34,267 nt of DNA from Enhygromyxa salina (GTDB lineage: Bacteria > Myxococcota_A > Polyangia > Nannocystales > Nannocystaceae): positions 1 through 34,267 of the forward strand of contig NZ_JMCC02000098.1 of NCBI RefSeq assembly GCF_000737335.2. Direction: 5' to 3'. Made by a program: the position numbers and the translations under genes. Positions within the stretch are counted from its first letter, which is position 1. Each line of letters starts with the position of its first letter. The notes under the pieces are model-generated. The model worked only from the letters and a program-made list of their open reading frames with translations, was not told the DNA's origin and did not search any database. Positions 23,702-34,220 of this stretch are shown piece by piece.

Positions 23702-25258
23702 TCAGCGCACTTCCTCGTAGGTCAAGTGCGGCCCCAGCTCGATCGCCGTCTTCCCGATCGACCGCATCATCTTCCCGCCCGACCCCAGCTGCCCCGGCTC
23801 GTCGATCCCAAATTCCAAGTACCGCGCCGAAGTCCCAGTCTCGTTGACCGTCGCGTCCACCCCAATCCACTGACCCAGCCAGATCTCTGCCCAAGCGTGA
23901 TACCCCGCCATTCCGCTGCCCCCCTTGTCGCTGGCAAACACGATCCCATCCACAGCCCGCGCCGGAATCCCCGCCGCCCGCATCAGCGCGACCACCAGCA
24001 CCGCGTGCTCGGTACAATCCCCCGCCGCATTGCGCAGCACCTCGGAGGCCGTCGCGCTGCCGCGAACGCCGGCCTGCTTGTCGATGCTATCAAACACCGA
24101 GGTCACGATGAGCGAGGCCGCCACCATTGAATTCGTCTCACCCCCGACGATCTTCGCCGCCGCCGCGATAATGTTGGGGTCATCGGATTGCGCCATCGCC
24201 GTCGGCCTTAGAAACCGGTCGACTTCGGGGTCGCTAATCGTCAATGGCAGCTTGGGCGGCACAAACCCAGGGCCGGGCAGTGTGGACCGCAGCGTCATCT
24301 GATAGCGGTCCCCCTCGCGCACGACCTCGTGATAGTGATTGTCATCCCACAGCGGCGGCGCGCTGGGATCGTCACCGGTCACGGTCGTCGTGATCTTCTG
24401 CTCGGCCAGCTCCCACCAGCGCCCCGTCGTTCGCCCGGTCACGGGCAGCTCGCTGTTGATACGCCCCCCGCCCTGGCCCAGCACGGGCGCCTGATCAACC
24501 AAGGTGGCGATGAAGGTGCCGGCCGCGTCGACCTTCAGCGGCGTGAAGTCGTGATCGACGATCGAGTCGACCACGGTGCCGTCTTCTTGGGTCGCGCGAA
24601 ACACATACGCCGGGATCAGCTGATCGCCGTGGCGAAACTTGGTCTCCCCCGTCAGCGTGACGGTGGTCTGCTCAAAGCGCTCGCGGTTGTCGTCGAAGCT
24701 AGAGAAGCTGCGCGTGGCCGGGTTGCCGGTTCGCTTCCACTCTTCGACCAGCTCAAAGTCGACCGCCAGCGCGCTGCGATAGTCGTCTGGCAGCGCGAAG
24801 CGCTTGATGTCCTCGGTGCGACCGGGGCCCGAGTAGCTCGAGACGATCTCGCCATCGACGACGGTGACCGAGCGGGTGATCGTGACGTCGGCCTCGCGCT
24901 CGATCTCGATCTCGGACACGAGCTGATGGTTGGCGTCGTAGACCGACACGCTCTGGGTCGTGCTCGAAAATTGCGCGTCCGCGCCCCCGCCCTCGCGGGT
25001 CAGCGAGAAGGTCACCAGCTCGCGGGTGGTCCAGGTCCCGTCTGGAGCCTTCTCGAGCGTGCTCTGAACCGTGCCAAGGGTCTGGCCCGCGACGGTGACC
25101 GCGAGCAGCCGCTCGACGACGATGACGCCGGTTTCAACGCTGGACTGGCTGTCGACCTGCTGGCTCTGGCCTTCGTGGGCCGGCGGGACCGACTGGCAGG
25201 CGATCGCTGCTGTCAGCGCGAGGGGAGCGAGCAGGGCGAGCAAGCGGGCGCGTAGCAC
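23702..25258 (-). CDS. Lipoprotein with C-terminal transglutaminase-like (papain-fold) domain
   Basis: This is a 518-residue secreted lipoprotein. Its signal peptide LLALLAPLALTAAIAC has a usable lipobox (A-I-A-C, Cys21). A long beta-rich middle section without recognised domain follows, repeatedly giving strands such as TVTLTGETKFRHGDQLIPAYVF and resembling exported proteins that present a TGase core. The C-terminal transglutaminase-like domain has the triad Cys415 (AAGDCTEHA), His454 (GYHAWAEIW) and Asp468 (WIGVDAT). Such proteins act outside the cytoplasmic membrane as amidases, peptidases or cross-linkers; the substrate is unknown. It starts with GTG. The kinase gene at 25340 lies upstream on the same strand with an 81-bp gap containing a hairpin, so the two are probably separate units. 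Confidence 0.88.
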   Translation of the reverse strand: MLRARLLALLAPLALTAAIACQSVPPAHEGQSQQVDSQSSVETGVIVVERLLAVTVAGQTLGTVQSTLEKAPDGTWTTRELVTFSLTREGGGADAQFSSTTQSVSVYDANHQLVSEIEIEREADVTITRSVTVVDGEIVSSYSGPGRTEDIKRFALPDDYRSALAVDFELVEEWKRTGNPATRSFSSFDDNRERFEQTTVTLTGETKFRHGDQLIPAYVFRATQEDGTVVDSIVDHDFTPLKVDAAGTFIATLVDQAPVLGQGGGRINSELPVTGRTTGRWWELAEQKITTTVTGDDPSAPPLWDDNHYHEVVREGDRYQMTLRSTLPGPGFVPPKLPLTISDPEVDRFLRPTAMAQSDDPNIIAAAAKIVGGETNSMVAASLIVTSVFDSIDKQAGVRGSATASEVLRNAAGDCTEHAVLVVALMRAAGIPARAVDGIVFASDKGGSGMAGYHAWAEIWLGQWIGVDATVNETGTSARYLEFGIDEPGQLGSGGKMMRSIGKTAIELGPHLTYEEVR

Positions 25259-25274
25259 CGCTCCAAAGTGACAG

Positions 25275-25307
25275 GCCCAGCGCCCCCGGTCCAGGGGACG
25301 ACTGGGC
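25275..25307 (-). terminator. Hairpin between kinase and transglutaminase genes
   Basis: Arms GCCCAG (25275-25280) and CTGGGC (25302-25307), with an inner CCCC/GGGG pairing, form a compact stem on the minus strand shortly after the kinase stop codon (25340). There is no real U-tract. It is a plausible terminator, weakly supported. Confidence 0.4.
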
Positions 25308-25339
25308 TTTGAGGAGCCCGCCCGCCCAGAGCCCGCAGG

Positions 25340-26710
25340 TCAGCGATCTTCGCCAAGGCGGCGTGCGAGGGTCTGCACGAATTGGGCGACCCAGGGATTC
25401 CAGCGCCCAACTTCACGCTCGAACACCTCGCCCGTGATTGCGTAGAGGGTGACGTCGGTCAATGCGCGAACCGTCGCCGTGCGCGGTGAACCGGCGAGGA
25501 TTGCGGTTTCGCCAAACACCTCACCCGCCTCCATGACTCGCAGCACCCGTTGCTCGCCGTGCTCTTCGCGGGTGACCTCGCAGCGGCCCGTGACGATGAT
25601 GTAGGCCGCGTCGGCGAACTCACCCTGGCGCACGACCACGTCACCGGCCGCGATGCTGACCGACTGAAACTCCCAGCCGCCGCCGCGCAGGTACCGGGTC
25701 AGGGCGGTCGCCAGGGCCTCGACGGTGGAGTAGCGATCACACGGCTGCTCGGCCATGGCCTTGAGCACGATCGCCTCGAGCGCGGGCGGGATGTCCTCGC
25801 GCAGCGCGGAGGGGCGCTCGAAGTCACAGGCCTTGGCGCGGCGCAGGGCCTCATCGCGCGAGCGGTTTGTGAACGGGCCGCGCGCGGTCAGGATGAAGTA
25901 CAGCACCGATCCCAGCGCGAACACGTCGGTCTGCGCGGTGATTGGCGCGTCGCGGGCCTGCTCGGGAGCCATGAACGCTGGCGTGCCCCCCGACACCAGG
26001 TTGGCGTCGGAGATCCACTTGGGTTCCGTGCCACTGACCTCTTGCGCCTCGCTGTACGATGACGAACGAATCACTGAATCACGCCGCAGCGGCTGGACCA
26101 AGCCCCAGTCCATCAGGTAGGCCGCGCCGTAGCGCCCGATCATGATGTTGTGCGGCTTGATGTCGCAGTGCACGTAGCCAAAGTCGTGCGCGGCCGCGAC
26201 CGCACCGCAGATTCGAATCACCGAGTCGATCTGATCCAAGAGCTCGGTCTGGCTGCGCTCCTCGAGCGGCTTCGAGCGCACCCGCACGGCCAAGTCTTCA
26301 CCCTCTACCAGCTTCATCGTGTAGTAGATGCGATGACCGTCGCGCACGCCAACCTCGTAGACCGGCACCAGGTTGGGGTGATCGATCTGCGCGGTGACCC
26401 GAGCCTCGCGCAGGAAGTTGGCGACCTGACTCATGTTGGTCGCGAAGCTGTCGTCGAGCTGCTTGAGCGCGACCGGCCGCCGCAGCGAGCGGTCGATCGC
26501 CAGCCACACCGAGCCCATGCCGCCGCGCCCAACCTCGCGGCGCAGCTCGAGCCGCTCACTGTTGGCTGGGAGCGTGCTGCGGAGCAGCTGCTCGATCATC
26601 GACGCGTCGTAGTCCAGCAGCTTGGGAGCGGGCGAGCGGGGCTCGGCGACCGTCTTGTTGTTGCCGAGGGCTTGCTTGATGTGATCCGACTCGGTCTTGT
26701 TGGCGGTCAC
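25340..26710 (-). CDS. Ser/Thr protein kinase with C-terminal cyclic-nucleotide-binding domain
   Basis: This 456-residue cytoplasmic kinase has a glycine loop GRGGMGSVW, the ATP-anchoring Lys in VALKQL (about K83), a catalytic loop reading VHCDIKPHN (about 180-188), and a metal loop reading MDWGLVQ in place of DFG. The activation segment ends in GGTPAFMAPEQ. Cys before the catalytic Asp makes it a non-RD kinase. After the kinase, about 345-445 form a CNMP/CRP-like domain (VVVRQGEFADAAYIIVTGRCEV, then GEVFGETAILAGSPRTATVRA, the phosphate-binding cassette with the conserved Arg). This suggests control by cAMP or cGMP, as in eukaryotic PKA/PKG but in a single chain. No membrane segment is present. 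The GTG at 26710 leaves a 28-bp gap from the preceding kinase gene on the same strand; the two may be co-transcribed. An upstream start would overlap that gene. Confidence 0.9.
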   Translation of the reverse strand: MTANKTESDHIKQALGNNKTVAEPRSPAPKLLDYDASMIEQLLRSTLPANSERLELRREVGRGGMGSVWLAIDRSLRRPVALKQLDDSFATNMSQVANFLREARVTAQIDHPNLVPVYEVGVRDGHRIYYTMKLVEGEDLAVRVRSKPLEERSQTELLDQIDSVIRICGAVAAAHDFGYVHCDIKPHNIMIGRYGAAYLMDWGLVQPLRRDSVIRSSSYSEAQEVSGTEPKWISDANLVSGGTPAFMAPEQARDAPITAQTDVFALGSVLYFILTARGPFTNRSRDEALRRAKACDFERPSALREDIPPALEAIVLKAMAEQPCDRYSTVEALATALTRYLRGGGWEFQSVSIAAGDVVVRQGEFADAAYIIVTGRCEVTREEHGEQRVLRVMEAGEVFGETAILAGSPRTATVRALTDVTLYAITGEVFEREVGRWNPWVAQFVQTLARRLGEDR

Positions 26711-26738
26711 TCCGCCGATGGTACACGAAGGGGGGCTG

Positions 26739-28793
<2,055 letters not shown>

Positions 28794-29145
28794 GGTCGCC
28801 GGGAGGTATAGCAGGGTGAGCAAGTAGATGCGCGGGTTCGGCGAGACCCACGGTTGACCGCGCCGCAGGCTCTACAAACGTGCAGGTCCGCGGGCTCACA
28901 CGCAGGATCTGCCCCCAAAATCCGGCGCTGGCGTGGGTTTGGGCCCGCTGCCAGCGCGGCGCCGGCTCAGCCGGGTCCCATGCTTGGGGTCGGACGCCTC
29001 GCGCACGCAAAATTCGAGCGGCGACCGGGATCGTACGCGACCGGCGGGGTGGCCGGCGCTGGTGGGGCGGACCTTGGCCGAGCGGGCTCCGAGCCAGTCG
29101 CAGCGAAGCGGGGGGAGATCGGCGAGGATGCTGCGCTGACGCAGC
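28794..29145. other. Intergenic region between divergent genes
   Basis: About 350 bp separate the receptor-like kinase (minus) from the Dph6-like gene (plus). Promoters of both should be here. No protein-like frame, RNA gene or strong palindrome was recognised; GCTGCGCTGACGCAGC just before the Dph6-like ATG is a small dyad that could fold. Confidence 0.4.
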
Positions 29146-29826
29146 ATGATCACCCGACGCAAAGCATTGATGAGCTGGAGCAGCGGCAAGGACAGCGCCT
29201 ACGCGCTGCACCTGGCTCGCTCGCAGCTCGACTTTCAGGACTTGGAGATCATCGGGCTGTTGACCACGGTCAACGCGTCTGCGGATCGGGTCGCCATGCA
29301 CGGGGTTCGCCGCGAGCTGCTGCAGCGCCAGGCCGCGTCGCTGGGGCTGCCAGTGCAGGTGATCGAGCTGCCGCACCCGTGCCCCAACGGGGTCTACGAG
29401 CAACGCATGGGCGCGGCCGTTGAGCAGGCGCGCGAGCGCGGCGTCGAGGTCATGATCTTTGGTGACCTGTTCCTCGAAGACATCCGCGCCTATCGCGAGC
29501 AGCAGCTGGCAGGCACGGGGCTCGAGCCGGTGTTTCCGCTGTGGGGCGCAGACACGCGGGCGCTCGCTCGGCAGATGCTGAGCGCGGGCGTGGTCGCGAC
29601 CTTGACGTGTGTGGATCTCGCCAAGCTGCCGATCGAGCTGGTTGGGCGGCGCTGGGACGCGAGCTTGCTCGCCGAGCTGCCCGAGGGCGTGGATCCCTGC
29701 GGCGAGCGGGGCGAGTTTCATACCTTTGTCAGCGACGGGCCCGGGTTCACTGCGCCGATCCAGCACCGAGCAGGCGAGGTCGTCGAGCGCGATGGGTTTG
29801 GGTTCGCGGATCTGTTGCCGAGCTAA
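29146..29826 (+). CDS. Dph6-like ATP pyrophosphatase (diphthine-ammonia ligase family)
   Basis: This 226-residue PP-loop ATPase has the N-terminal signature SSGKDS (12-17) that binds ATP phosphates, the family-typical MHGVRRELLQRQA, FGDLFLEDIRAYRE and FPLWG segments, and the C-terminal CGERGEFHTFVSDGP motif. Family members adenylate a carboxyl group and amidate it; in eukaryotes and archaea Dph6 finishes diphthamide on EF2. Bacteria lack diphthamide, so the substrate here is unknown. Length matches the bacterial members. The first ATG was used; a second ATG eight codons in (29170) is possible. It stands alone and converges on the metalloprotease gene. Confidence 0.88.
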   Translation: MITRRKALMSWSSGKDSAYALHLARSQLDFQDLEIIGLLTTVNASADRVAMHGVRRELLQRQAASLGLPVQVIELPHPCPNGVYEQRMGAAVEQARERGVEVMIFGDLFLEDIRAYREQQLAGTGLEPVFPLWGADTRALARQMLSAGVVATLTCVDLAKLPIELVGRRWDASLLAELPEGVDPCGERGEFHTFVSDGPGFTAPIQHRAGEVVERDGFGFADLLPS

Positions 29827-29861
29827 ACGCAGGTCGGGGCCGATCTGGCCGGATCTGCGTT
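29826..29861. terminator. Possible bidirectional terminator between convergent genes
   Basis: An inverted repeat AACGCAG (29826-29832) and CTGCGTT (29855-29861) spans most of the 50-bp gap between the stop codons of the Dph6-like gene (plus) and the metalloprotease gene (minus), with GGCC-rich sequence in the loop. Position fits a shared terminator; the stem is only 7 bp. Confidence 0.45.
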
Positions 29862-29876
29862 GAGCACCGCGCTGGC

Positions 29877-31784
29877 TCAGCCCGGGACGAGGGCGAAGTT
29901 CCGCACGCTGAACTCGCTCGTGTAGGCCCCGCTGCCGGCCCCGATACCGACCCGAGCGTGGCTGTCGTCGATCACCACGGCCTCAGCCAGGATCTGCTGG
30001 TTGTCAAACCACAGCGTGACGCCGTCGAGCGCGACGTCGACGCGGACGGGGACCCAGACGCCATCGGTATAGGTGCTCGTGTTCACGGTCTGGCCGATCG
30101 TGATGTAGTCGCCGTCGCGGAGCGACACCTGGTTGGTCCAGATGTTGAGCTCGATCGCGTAGCCGGTGCCGTCAGCAATGAAGCCCAGGGTCTCGCGCGG
30201 CGGAACCTGGCCCGCGTAGGCCCCGGCGTCCTTGGCAAAAAACACGCTGATGCCGTCGGCGGGGGGATCGTCCCCGACGTGCTTCGACAGGTAGTCAAAC
30301 TCGATCGAGTAGGGCAGCGCGAGGGTCTGCTCGAAGATCGCCGCGGTCCCGGTCCAGGCGACGCCGTCACGCAAGACCGTGAGGGTCTCCCCGTCAACCG
30401 ACGAGCAAAACGGGGACTCGCCCGACGAATGGAACTCGAACTGACCCTCGAACATTTGGTGGGTCGGGCGATCGCTCGGGGGATACACGGCCACGGCCGC
30501 GACCCCACCGTCGATGTTCTCTAGCCCGTGGTGCTCGCAGATCGCCGAGAGGCTTGGGCTCGAGAAGGCCAGGCGCTCGAGGATCCCGCCGCAGGTCGAG
30601 CCGGCTCCGAAGTCCGTGTCGGTGTAGAGGTTGACGTGTACGTCGCGGCCCAGCATGACCGACGAGATCGACTGGTCGGCGAGGTCCTGATCGGTCTCGC
30701 CGCTGCATAGCTCGAGGACCAGGTTCGTGTAGCCCTCGTCGGCGTAGAAGCCGGCGCAGTCATCCTTGGCGTAGTAGGTGCCGGGGTCGCCGGGGTACTT
30801 GGCCGTGGGCACCGAGCGCGCCGCGGGCAGCTCGTTGTCACGCCAGGTCTGGGCCATGTTGGCGTAGATCGGGTGGCCGAGCTGGAGGCTGCCGCCGGGC
30901 CCGAGCGCGGCCGCGTAGTCTTGCGCCTGCATGATGCCCTCGTCCACGTAGGCCTCGATCTCCGCGAGGCTGAGCGTGACCTCGGGGTTGGAGAAGAAGT
31001 TGACGTTGTTGCCACACATCATGGTCCCGCCGCTCAGGCCCGACGGGTAGGGCCAGCCGTCCTCGTCGTAGCCGGCCAGCGGGAACCCAAAGTTGTAGCT
31101 GTCGGGGTCACCCTCGTTGCAGTGGCCACCACCCATGCAGTGGCCAAACTCGTGGTTGATCGGCAAGAACTCGACCCAGTAGGACGACACCGCCCCGCCG
31201 CCCCAGGCCGCGGGCGACTGGCTCTCCGCGGTGCTCGCTATCATCAGGATCTTGTCGGCCCCGTAGGCTGCGCGGTAGGTGGACAGCCAGCCGAGGGCCG
31301 CGTTGATGTTGAAGTCGGTCGGCCCAGGCCAGGCCCCCGTTCGCATGTAGTCGTCCTCGCTGAGCACGTGGTAGCCGAGGGAGCGGACCGTGGAGCTGTC
31401 GACGAGGCTGCGCGCGAGGGCGGCGTTGAGGTCGTCGATGCGCCAGTCGAGGAATTGCTCCGGGGTCTGCCCCTGGCCGGCGATCTCATCGACCGCAGCC
31501 TCGGTGAGGACAAACAGGGCGTCGATCATCACGACGCCGTCGGGGTCGTACTCGGAATAGACAAAGGGACCCGCGTCGCCGTCGCCGTCGCCTGGGTCAC
31601 CGTCTCCGTCGCCAGTGGCTGGGTCGCCGTCGCCGTCGCCGCTGTCACCGTCGCCGTCGCCAGTCGTGTCGCCCTCGGCTTCGCCGTCCTCGAGCGTCGG
31701 GGACCCACCGATGATCACGCAGGCCCCGAGGGGAACGCAGGCGAGGGCGGCGATGACAAAGCGGGGGAGCCGGGGGCTATGCAT
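29877..31784 (-). CDS. Secreted lipoprotein: metzincin-type metalloprotease with C-terminal lectin-like domain
   Basis: This is a 635-residue lipoprotein. The signal peptide FVIAALACVPLGAC has a perfect lipobox (L-G-A-C, Cys22). A (Gly-Asp)n linker follows at about residues 42-72. The protease domain has the zinc motif HEFGHCMGGGH (His211, Glu212, His215, His221), the HExxHxxGxxH pattern of metzincins, and a downstream GTMMC that fits the Met-turn. After a Cys-containing middle section, the C-terminal 180 or so residues are beta-rich (ISVFFAKDAGA, YAIELNIWTNQVSLRDG, VPVRVDVALDGVTLWFDN), resembling L-type lectin/concanavalin-like sandwiches. Predicted role: a cell-surface protease held to glycan or prey surfaces; the substrate is unknown. 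The start at 31784 gives the signal peptide directly; the longer open frame adds residues without export features. Confidence 0.88.
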   Translation of the reverse strand: MHSPRLPRFVIAALACVPLGACVIIGGSPTLEDGEAEGDTTGDGDGDSGDGDGDPATGDGDGDPGDGDGDAGPFVYSEYDPDGVVMIDALFVLTEAAVDEIAGQGQTPEQFLDWRIDDLNAALARSLVDSSTVRSLGYHVLSEDDYMRTGAWPGPTDFNINAALGWLSTYRAAYGADKILMIASTAESQSPAAWGGGAVSSYWVEFLPINHEFGHCMGGGHCNEGDPDSYNFGFPLAGYDEDGWPYPSGLSGGTMMCGNNVNFFSNPEVTLSLAEIEAYVDEGIMQAQDYAAALGPGGSLQLGHPIYANMAQTWRDNELPAARSVPTAKYPGDPGTYYAKDDCAGFYADEGYTNLVLELCSGETDQDLADQSISSVMLGRDVHVNLYTDTDFGAGSTCGGILERLAFSSPSLSAICEHHGLENIDGGVAAVAVYPPSDRPTHQMFEGQFEFHSSGESPFCSSVDGETLTVLRDGVAWTGTAAIFEQTLALPYSIEFDYLSKHVGDDPPADGISVFFAKDAGAYAGQVPPRETLGFIADGTGYAIELNIWTNQVSLRDGDYITIGQTVNTSTYTDGVWVPVRVDVALDGVTLWFDNQQILAEAVVIDDSHARVGIGAGSGAYTSEFSVRNFALVPG

Positions 31785-32268
31785 GGCCGACTGTATCAGC
31801 TCGCGACAGCGCCTTTTGCGGGCTAGGAGCCCCTCGAGGGCGATTTCCGTGGACACACGGAACACCAAACTCTCCATGTCCTGCACTCATCGCAAATACG
31901 GCGGTTGGAACGGCGTTGCCGCGCACCTGGGTCGGGATAGAATTTCCGGACTCAGTTGCTCTTTTGGAGGGTTTGGGCGCTGGGTGGGAGGCAACTCGAT
32001 ACCGGTCATGAACATCGCGGATTTGCAGCCGCGGGGCGCTGCCCAGGACGCCCGCACGTCCCGTTGGTCGGGGTTTGTGGTGAGCCAGGAACGGCCTGGC
32101 GTGGTCTTCGACCAGCGCCTCAACGGTTGCTTCATCAACCCCGCCCGGACCCGCACGGATCGCGCGATTCGTTGCGGGTCCGGGCGGTTTGGGGGCTCCA
32201 GAGGGCGTGTCGATGCACATGTTGCGTGAGCGCGTGGCTCGCGGGTATCGCTGCTAGAATGCCCGACG
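31785..32268. other. Divergent intergenic region with possible promoter and hairpin
   Basis: About 480 bp separate the metalloprotease gene (minus) from the FG-GAP lipoprotein gene (plus). TTGCCG (31916-31921), 16 bp, TAGAAT (31938-31943) resembles a sigma-70 promoter on the plus strand. A strong hairpin with a short T-run follows at 32141-32190. The segment between could be a small transcript or a long leader of the FG-GAP gene. A 73-codon frame from 32008 is open but does not resemble any family I know, and it reads through the hairpin. Confidence 0.35.
32141..32190 (+). terminator. Strong hairpin followed by TTT
   Basis: This is a perfect 15-bp inverted repeat: CCGCCCGGACCCGCA (32141-32155) and TGCGGGTCCGGGCGG (32173-32187), with a 17-base loop, followed immediately by TTT (32188-32190) and a G-run. 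It has rho-independent terminator form on the plus strand, ending about 80 bases before the FG-GAP lipoprotein start. With the possible promoter at 31916-31943 it would delimit a transcript of about 240 nt, or act as an attenuator in the leader. Confidence 0.55.
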
Positions 32269-33954
32269 ATGGTGCGAACTCGAGCGAGCGCGCTGATGAC
32301 CTGGGGACTGGCGCTGGGCGCTGGCCTTGGTGGTTGCGGCGGCGGCTCGGGTGAGGTGTTTGCGACTTCGGTCGCGGTGGCCACGGAAGGGGAGACGGGC
32401 GACAGCGAGACCGCGGGGGATGACGCCGAGGGCTCGAGCAGCTCCACCAGCTCGACCATGGAAACGGGCGACGGGGACGGCGACGGCGACGGCACCAAGT
32501 TCGACATGGCGCCGGTCGCCGACTACGAAGAACCAACGCCGCCCGAGCTGTGCATGGTCGTTGACGACATGAACGCGATCGGGGACTGCGACGAGTCCGC
32601 GCCCCCCGACGCGTTCGAGCCCGACGTGCAGTGGAGCTGGTGGGGCCCCAACGGCGAGACCGAGTCGTTTGTGCCGGCCCTGGTCGCGAACTTGACCGAC
32701 GACAACGACGACGGCGTGATCGATCTGTGCGACACCCCCGACGTGGTCGTGGTCGCGGCGACGTTTGGGGGCGAGTCACACATCTACGTGCTCGACGGCG
32801 CGACCGGGCAGCTGCACTTCAAGATCGCGCCCTTTGTCGCGTTCACGATCACCCCGGCGATCGGGGACATCGACAATGATGGGTTGCCCGAGATCATCAC
32901 GGGCAACGGCGCGGGGTTTCAGGGGCCGGCGCGGTTCATGGCCTTCGAGCATGATGGCACCCACAAATGGACCAGCGCGCACAGTCATGATCACCCGCAA
33001 GGCGGCTCCGTCGCGCTGGCTGATCTCGACAATGACGGCGACGTCGAGATCATGTTTGACACGGTCGTGCTCGATCACAACGGCGACGTCGTGTTCGAGG
33101 CGCCCGCGCAGCTGGGCCTGCAGCCGCTGAGCACCGCGGTGACCGCTGCGGATCTCGACGGCGACGGTGACCTCGAGGTCGTGCTGGGCCAGAGCGCCTA
33201 TCACCACGACGGCAGCACGGTCTACTTCGAGATCATGGTCACGCCTGGGTTTCCGCAGATCGCCAACCTGGACGAGGATCCCGAGCCCGAGATCCTGGTG
33301 ACCAACAACCGCGGCGTCACCCTGCTCGAGCATGACGGCACGATCGTCTACCTCAACGTCAAGCCCGAGGGCATCTGGACCGGGCTGCGGCCCGCCGCCG
33401 TTCACGACTTTGACGGCGACGGCCTGGCCGAGTTCGCCGTCAGCTCGGCCAGCGTCTACTCGGTGTTCGAGCCGGCGCCCTCGTTGGTGTGGAGCGCGAT
33501 CATTGACGACGCGAGTGGGTCTTCGGGCGGGACCGCGTTCGACTTTGACGGCGACGGCCGGGCCGAGGCCATGTACGCCGACGAGCAGCAGCTGTTCATC
33601 TTTGACGATCAGGGCACGCCGCTGCTGACCGTGCCCCGCAGCGCCCGGACCTTGACCGAGTATCCAACCGTCGCGGATGTGGACAATGATGGGTCGGCGG
33701 AGATCATCGTGGTCTCGGACGGCGGGTTCGAGATGATGCAGACCGCGCCTACGGTCCAGGTGATTCGGGATGTGCAGGATCGCTGGATTCAGGCCCGGCG
33801 AATCTGGAATCAGCACACCTATCACGTCACGAACGTGCGCGAGGATGGGACGATTCCGCAGTGGGAGCCGCCGAGCTGGGCGGGGCTCAATACCTTTCGA
33901 ACGAACGCGCAGATCGAGGCTGGGGAGATCTGCAAGCCGGAGCCTCAGGGGTAA
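32269..33954 (+). CDS. FG-GAP/VCBS repeat lipoprotein with (Gly-Asp) linker
   Basis: This is a 561-residue secreted lipoprotein. The signal peptide GLALGAGLGGC has lipobox L-G-G-C (Cys23). A Ser/Thr/Glu/Gly-rich segment ending in GDGDGDGDG follows, then a Cys-containing stretch and a beta-propeller made of FG-GAP/VCBS-type repeats. At least seven Ca-binding Asp loops are seen: DDNDDGVIDL, DIDNDGLPEI, DLDNDGDVEI, DLDGDGDLEV, DFDGDGLAEF, DFDGDGRAEA and DVDNDGSAEI, plus a degenerate one (NLDEDPEPEI). It ends in a region (RRIWNQHTYHVTNV...IPQWEPPSW...FRTNAQ) that commonly closes such myxobacterial proteins. The propeller probably mediates surface binding in a calcium-dependent way; no catalytic motif is seen. 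It starts with ATG and ends before the right-edge repeats. Confidence 0.9.
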   Translation: MVRTRASALMTWGLALGAGLGGCGGGSGEVFATSVAVATEGETGDSETAGDDAEGSSSSTSSTMETGDGDGDGDGTKFDMAPVADYEEPTPPELCMVVDDMNAIGDCDESAPPDAFEPDVQWSWWGPNGETESFVPALVANLTDDNDDGVIDLCDTPDVVVVAATFGGESHIYVLDGATGQLHFKIAPFVAFTITPAIGDIDNDGLPEIITGNGAGFQGPARFMAFEHDGTHKWTSAHSHDHPQGGSVALADLDNDGDVEIMFDTVVLDHNGDVVFEAPAQLGLQPLSTAVTAADLDGDGDLEVVLGQSAYHHDGSTVYFEIMVTPGFPQIANLDEDPEPEILVTNNRGVTLLEHDGTIVYLNVKPEGIWTGLRPAAVHDFDGDGLAEFAVSSASVYSVFEPAPSLVWSAIIDDASGSSGGTAFDFDGDGRAEAMYADEQQLFIFDDQGTPLLTVPRSARTLTEYPTVADVDNDGSAEIIVVSDGGFEMMQTAPTVQVIRDVQDRWIQARRIWNQHTYHVTNVREDGTIPQWEPPSWAGLNTFRTNAQIEAGEICKPEPQG

Positions 33955-34028
33955 TTTTTTTGGCTTGTTGGGCACGATGGGTGAGTCTTTGTCCGCGGGG
34001 GTCGATGTGCTGATGGGGCAGCGCGCAC

Positions 34029-34171
34029 GACCCGTGAGGGTCTCTCCGGGCACGGAGGGCTCAAGACGCTAATTTGCGTTGTCATGGATCGCTGTCGACG
34101 AGGTCGGGCTTTGGCTTCGGTGGGGCACTCGCAACGCCCTCTTATTGTGCCCGGAGAGACCCTCACGGGTC
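34029..34171. repeat. 25-bp perfect inverted repeat flanking 93 bp
   Basis: Positions 34029-34053 (beginning GACCCGTGAGGGTCTC) and 34147-34171 (ending GAGACCCTCACGGGTC) are exact reverse complements over 25 bp. They enclose 93 bp that include GGGCACTCGCAACGCC (34123-34138). No gene lies inside. The form is that of a small non-autonomous mobile element or of a large RNA stem after the FG-GAP gene; flanking target duplication is not obvious. Confidence 0.7.
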
Positions 34172-34220
34172 TTCTGTGCGCTTCTCGTCGTTCGAGACGG
34201 CGGCTACGCGCTCGGGATCG
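34123..34220 (+). repeat. Dispersed intergenic repeat, copy B
   Basis: This copy shares two identical blocks with 22530-22600: GGGCACTCGCAACGCC (34123-34138) and TTCGAGACGGCGGCT (34191-34205). It also shares a diverged segment around CACGGGTCTTCTGTGCGCT (34164-34182). It overlaps the right arm of the inverted repeat at 34147-34171 and runs towards the window edge, where the element may continue. The stretch 33955-34267 holds no recognisable gene. Confidence 0.6.

Noticed and set aside
32008..32229. 73-codon plus-strand frame before the FG-GAP lipoprotein
   Set aside because: It reads through the perfect 15-bp hairpin at 32141-32187, has no clear ribosome-binding site and no family resemblance.
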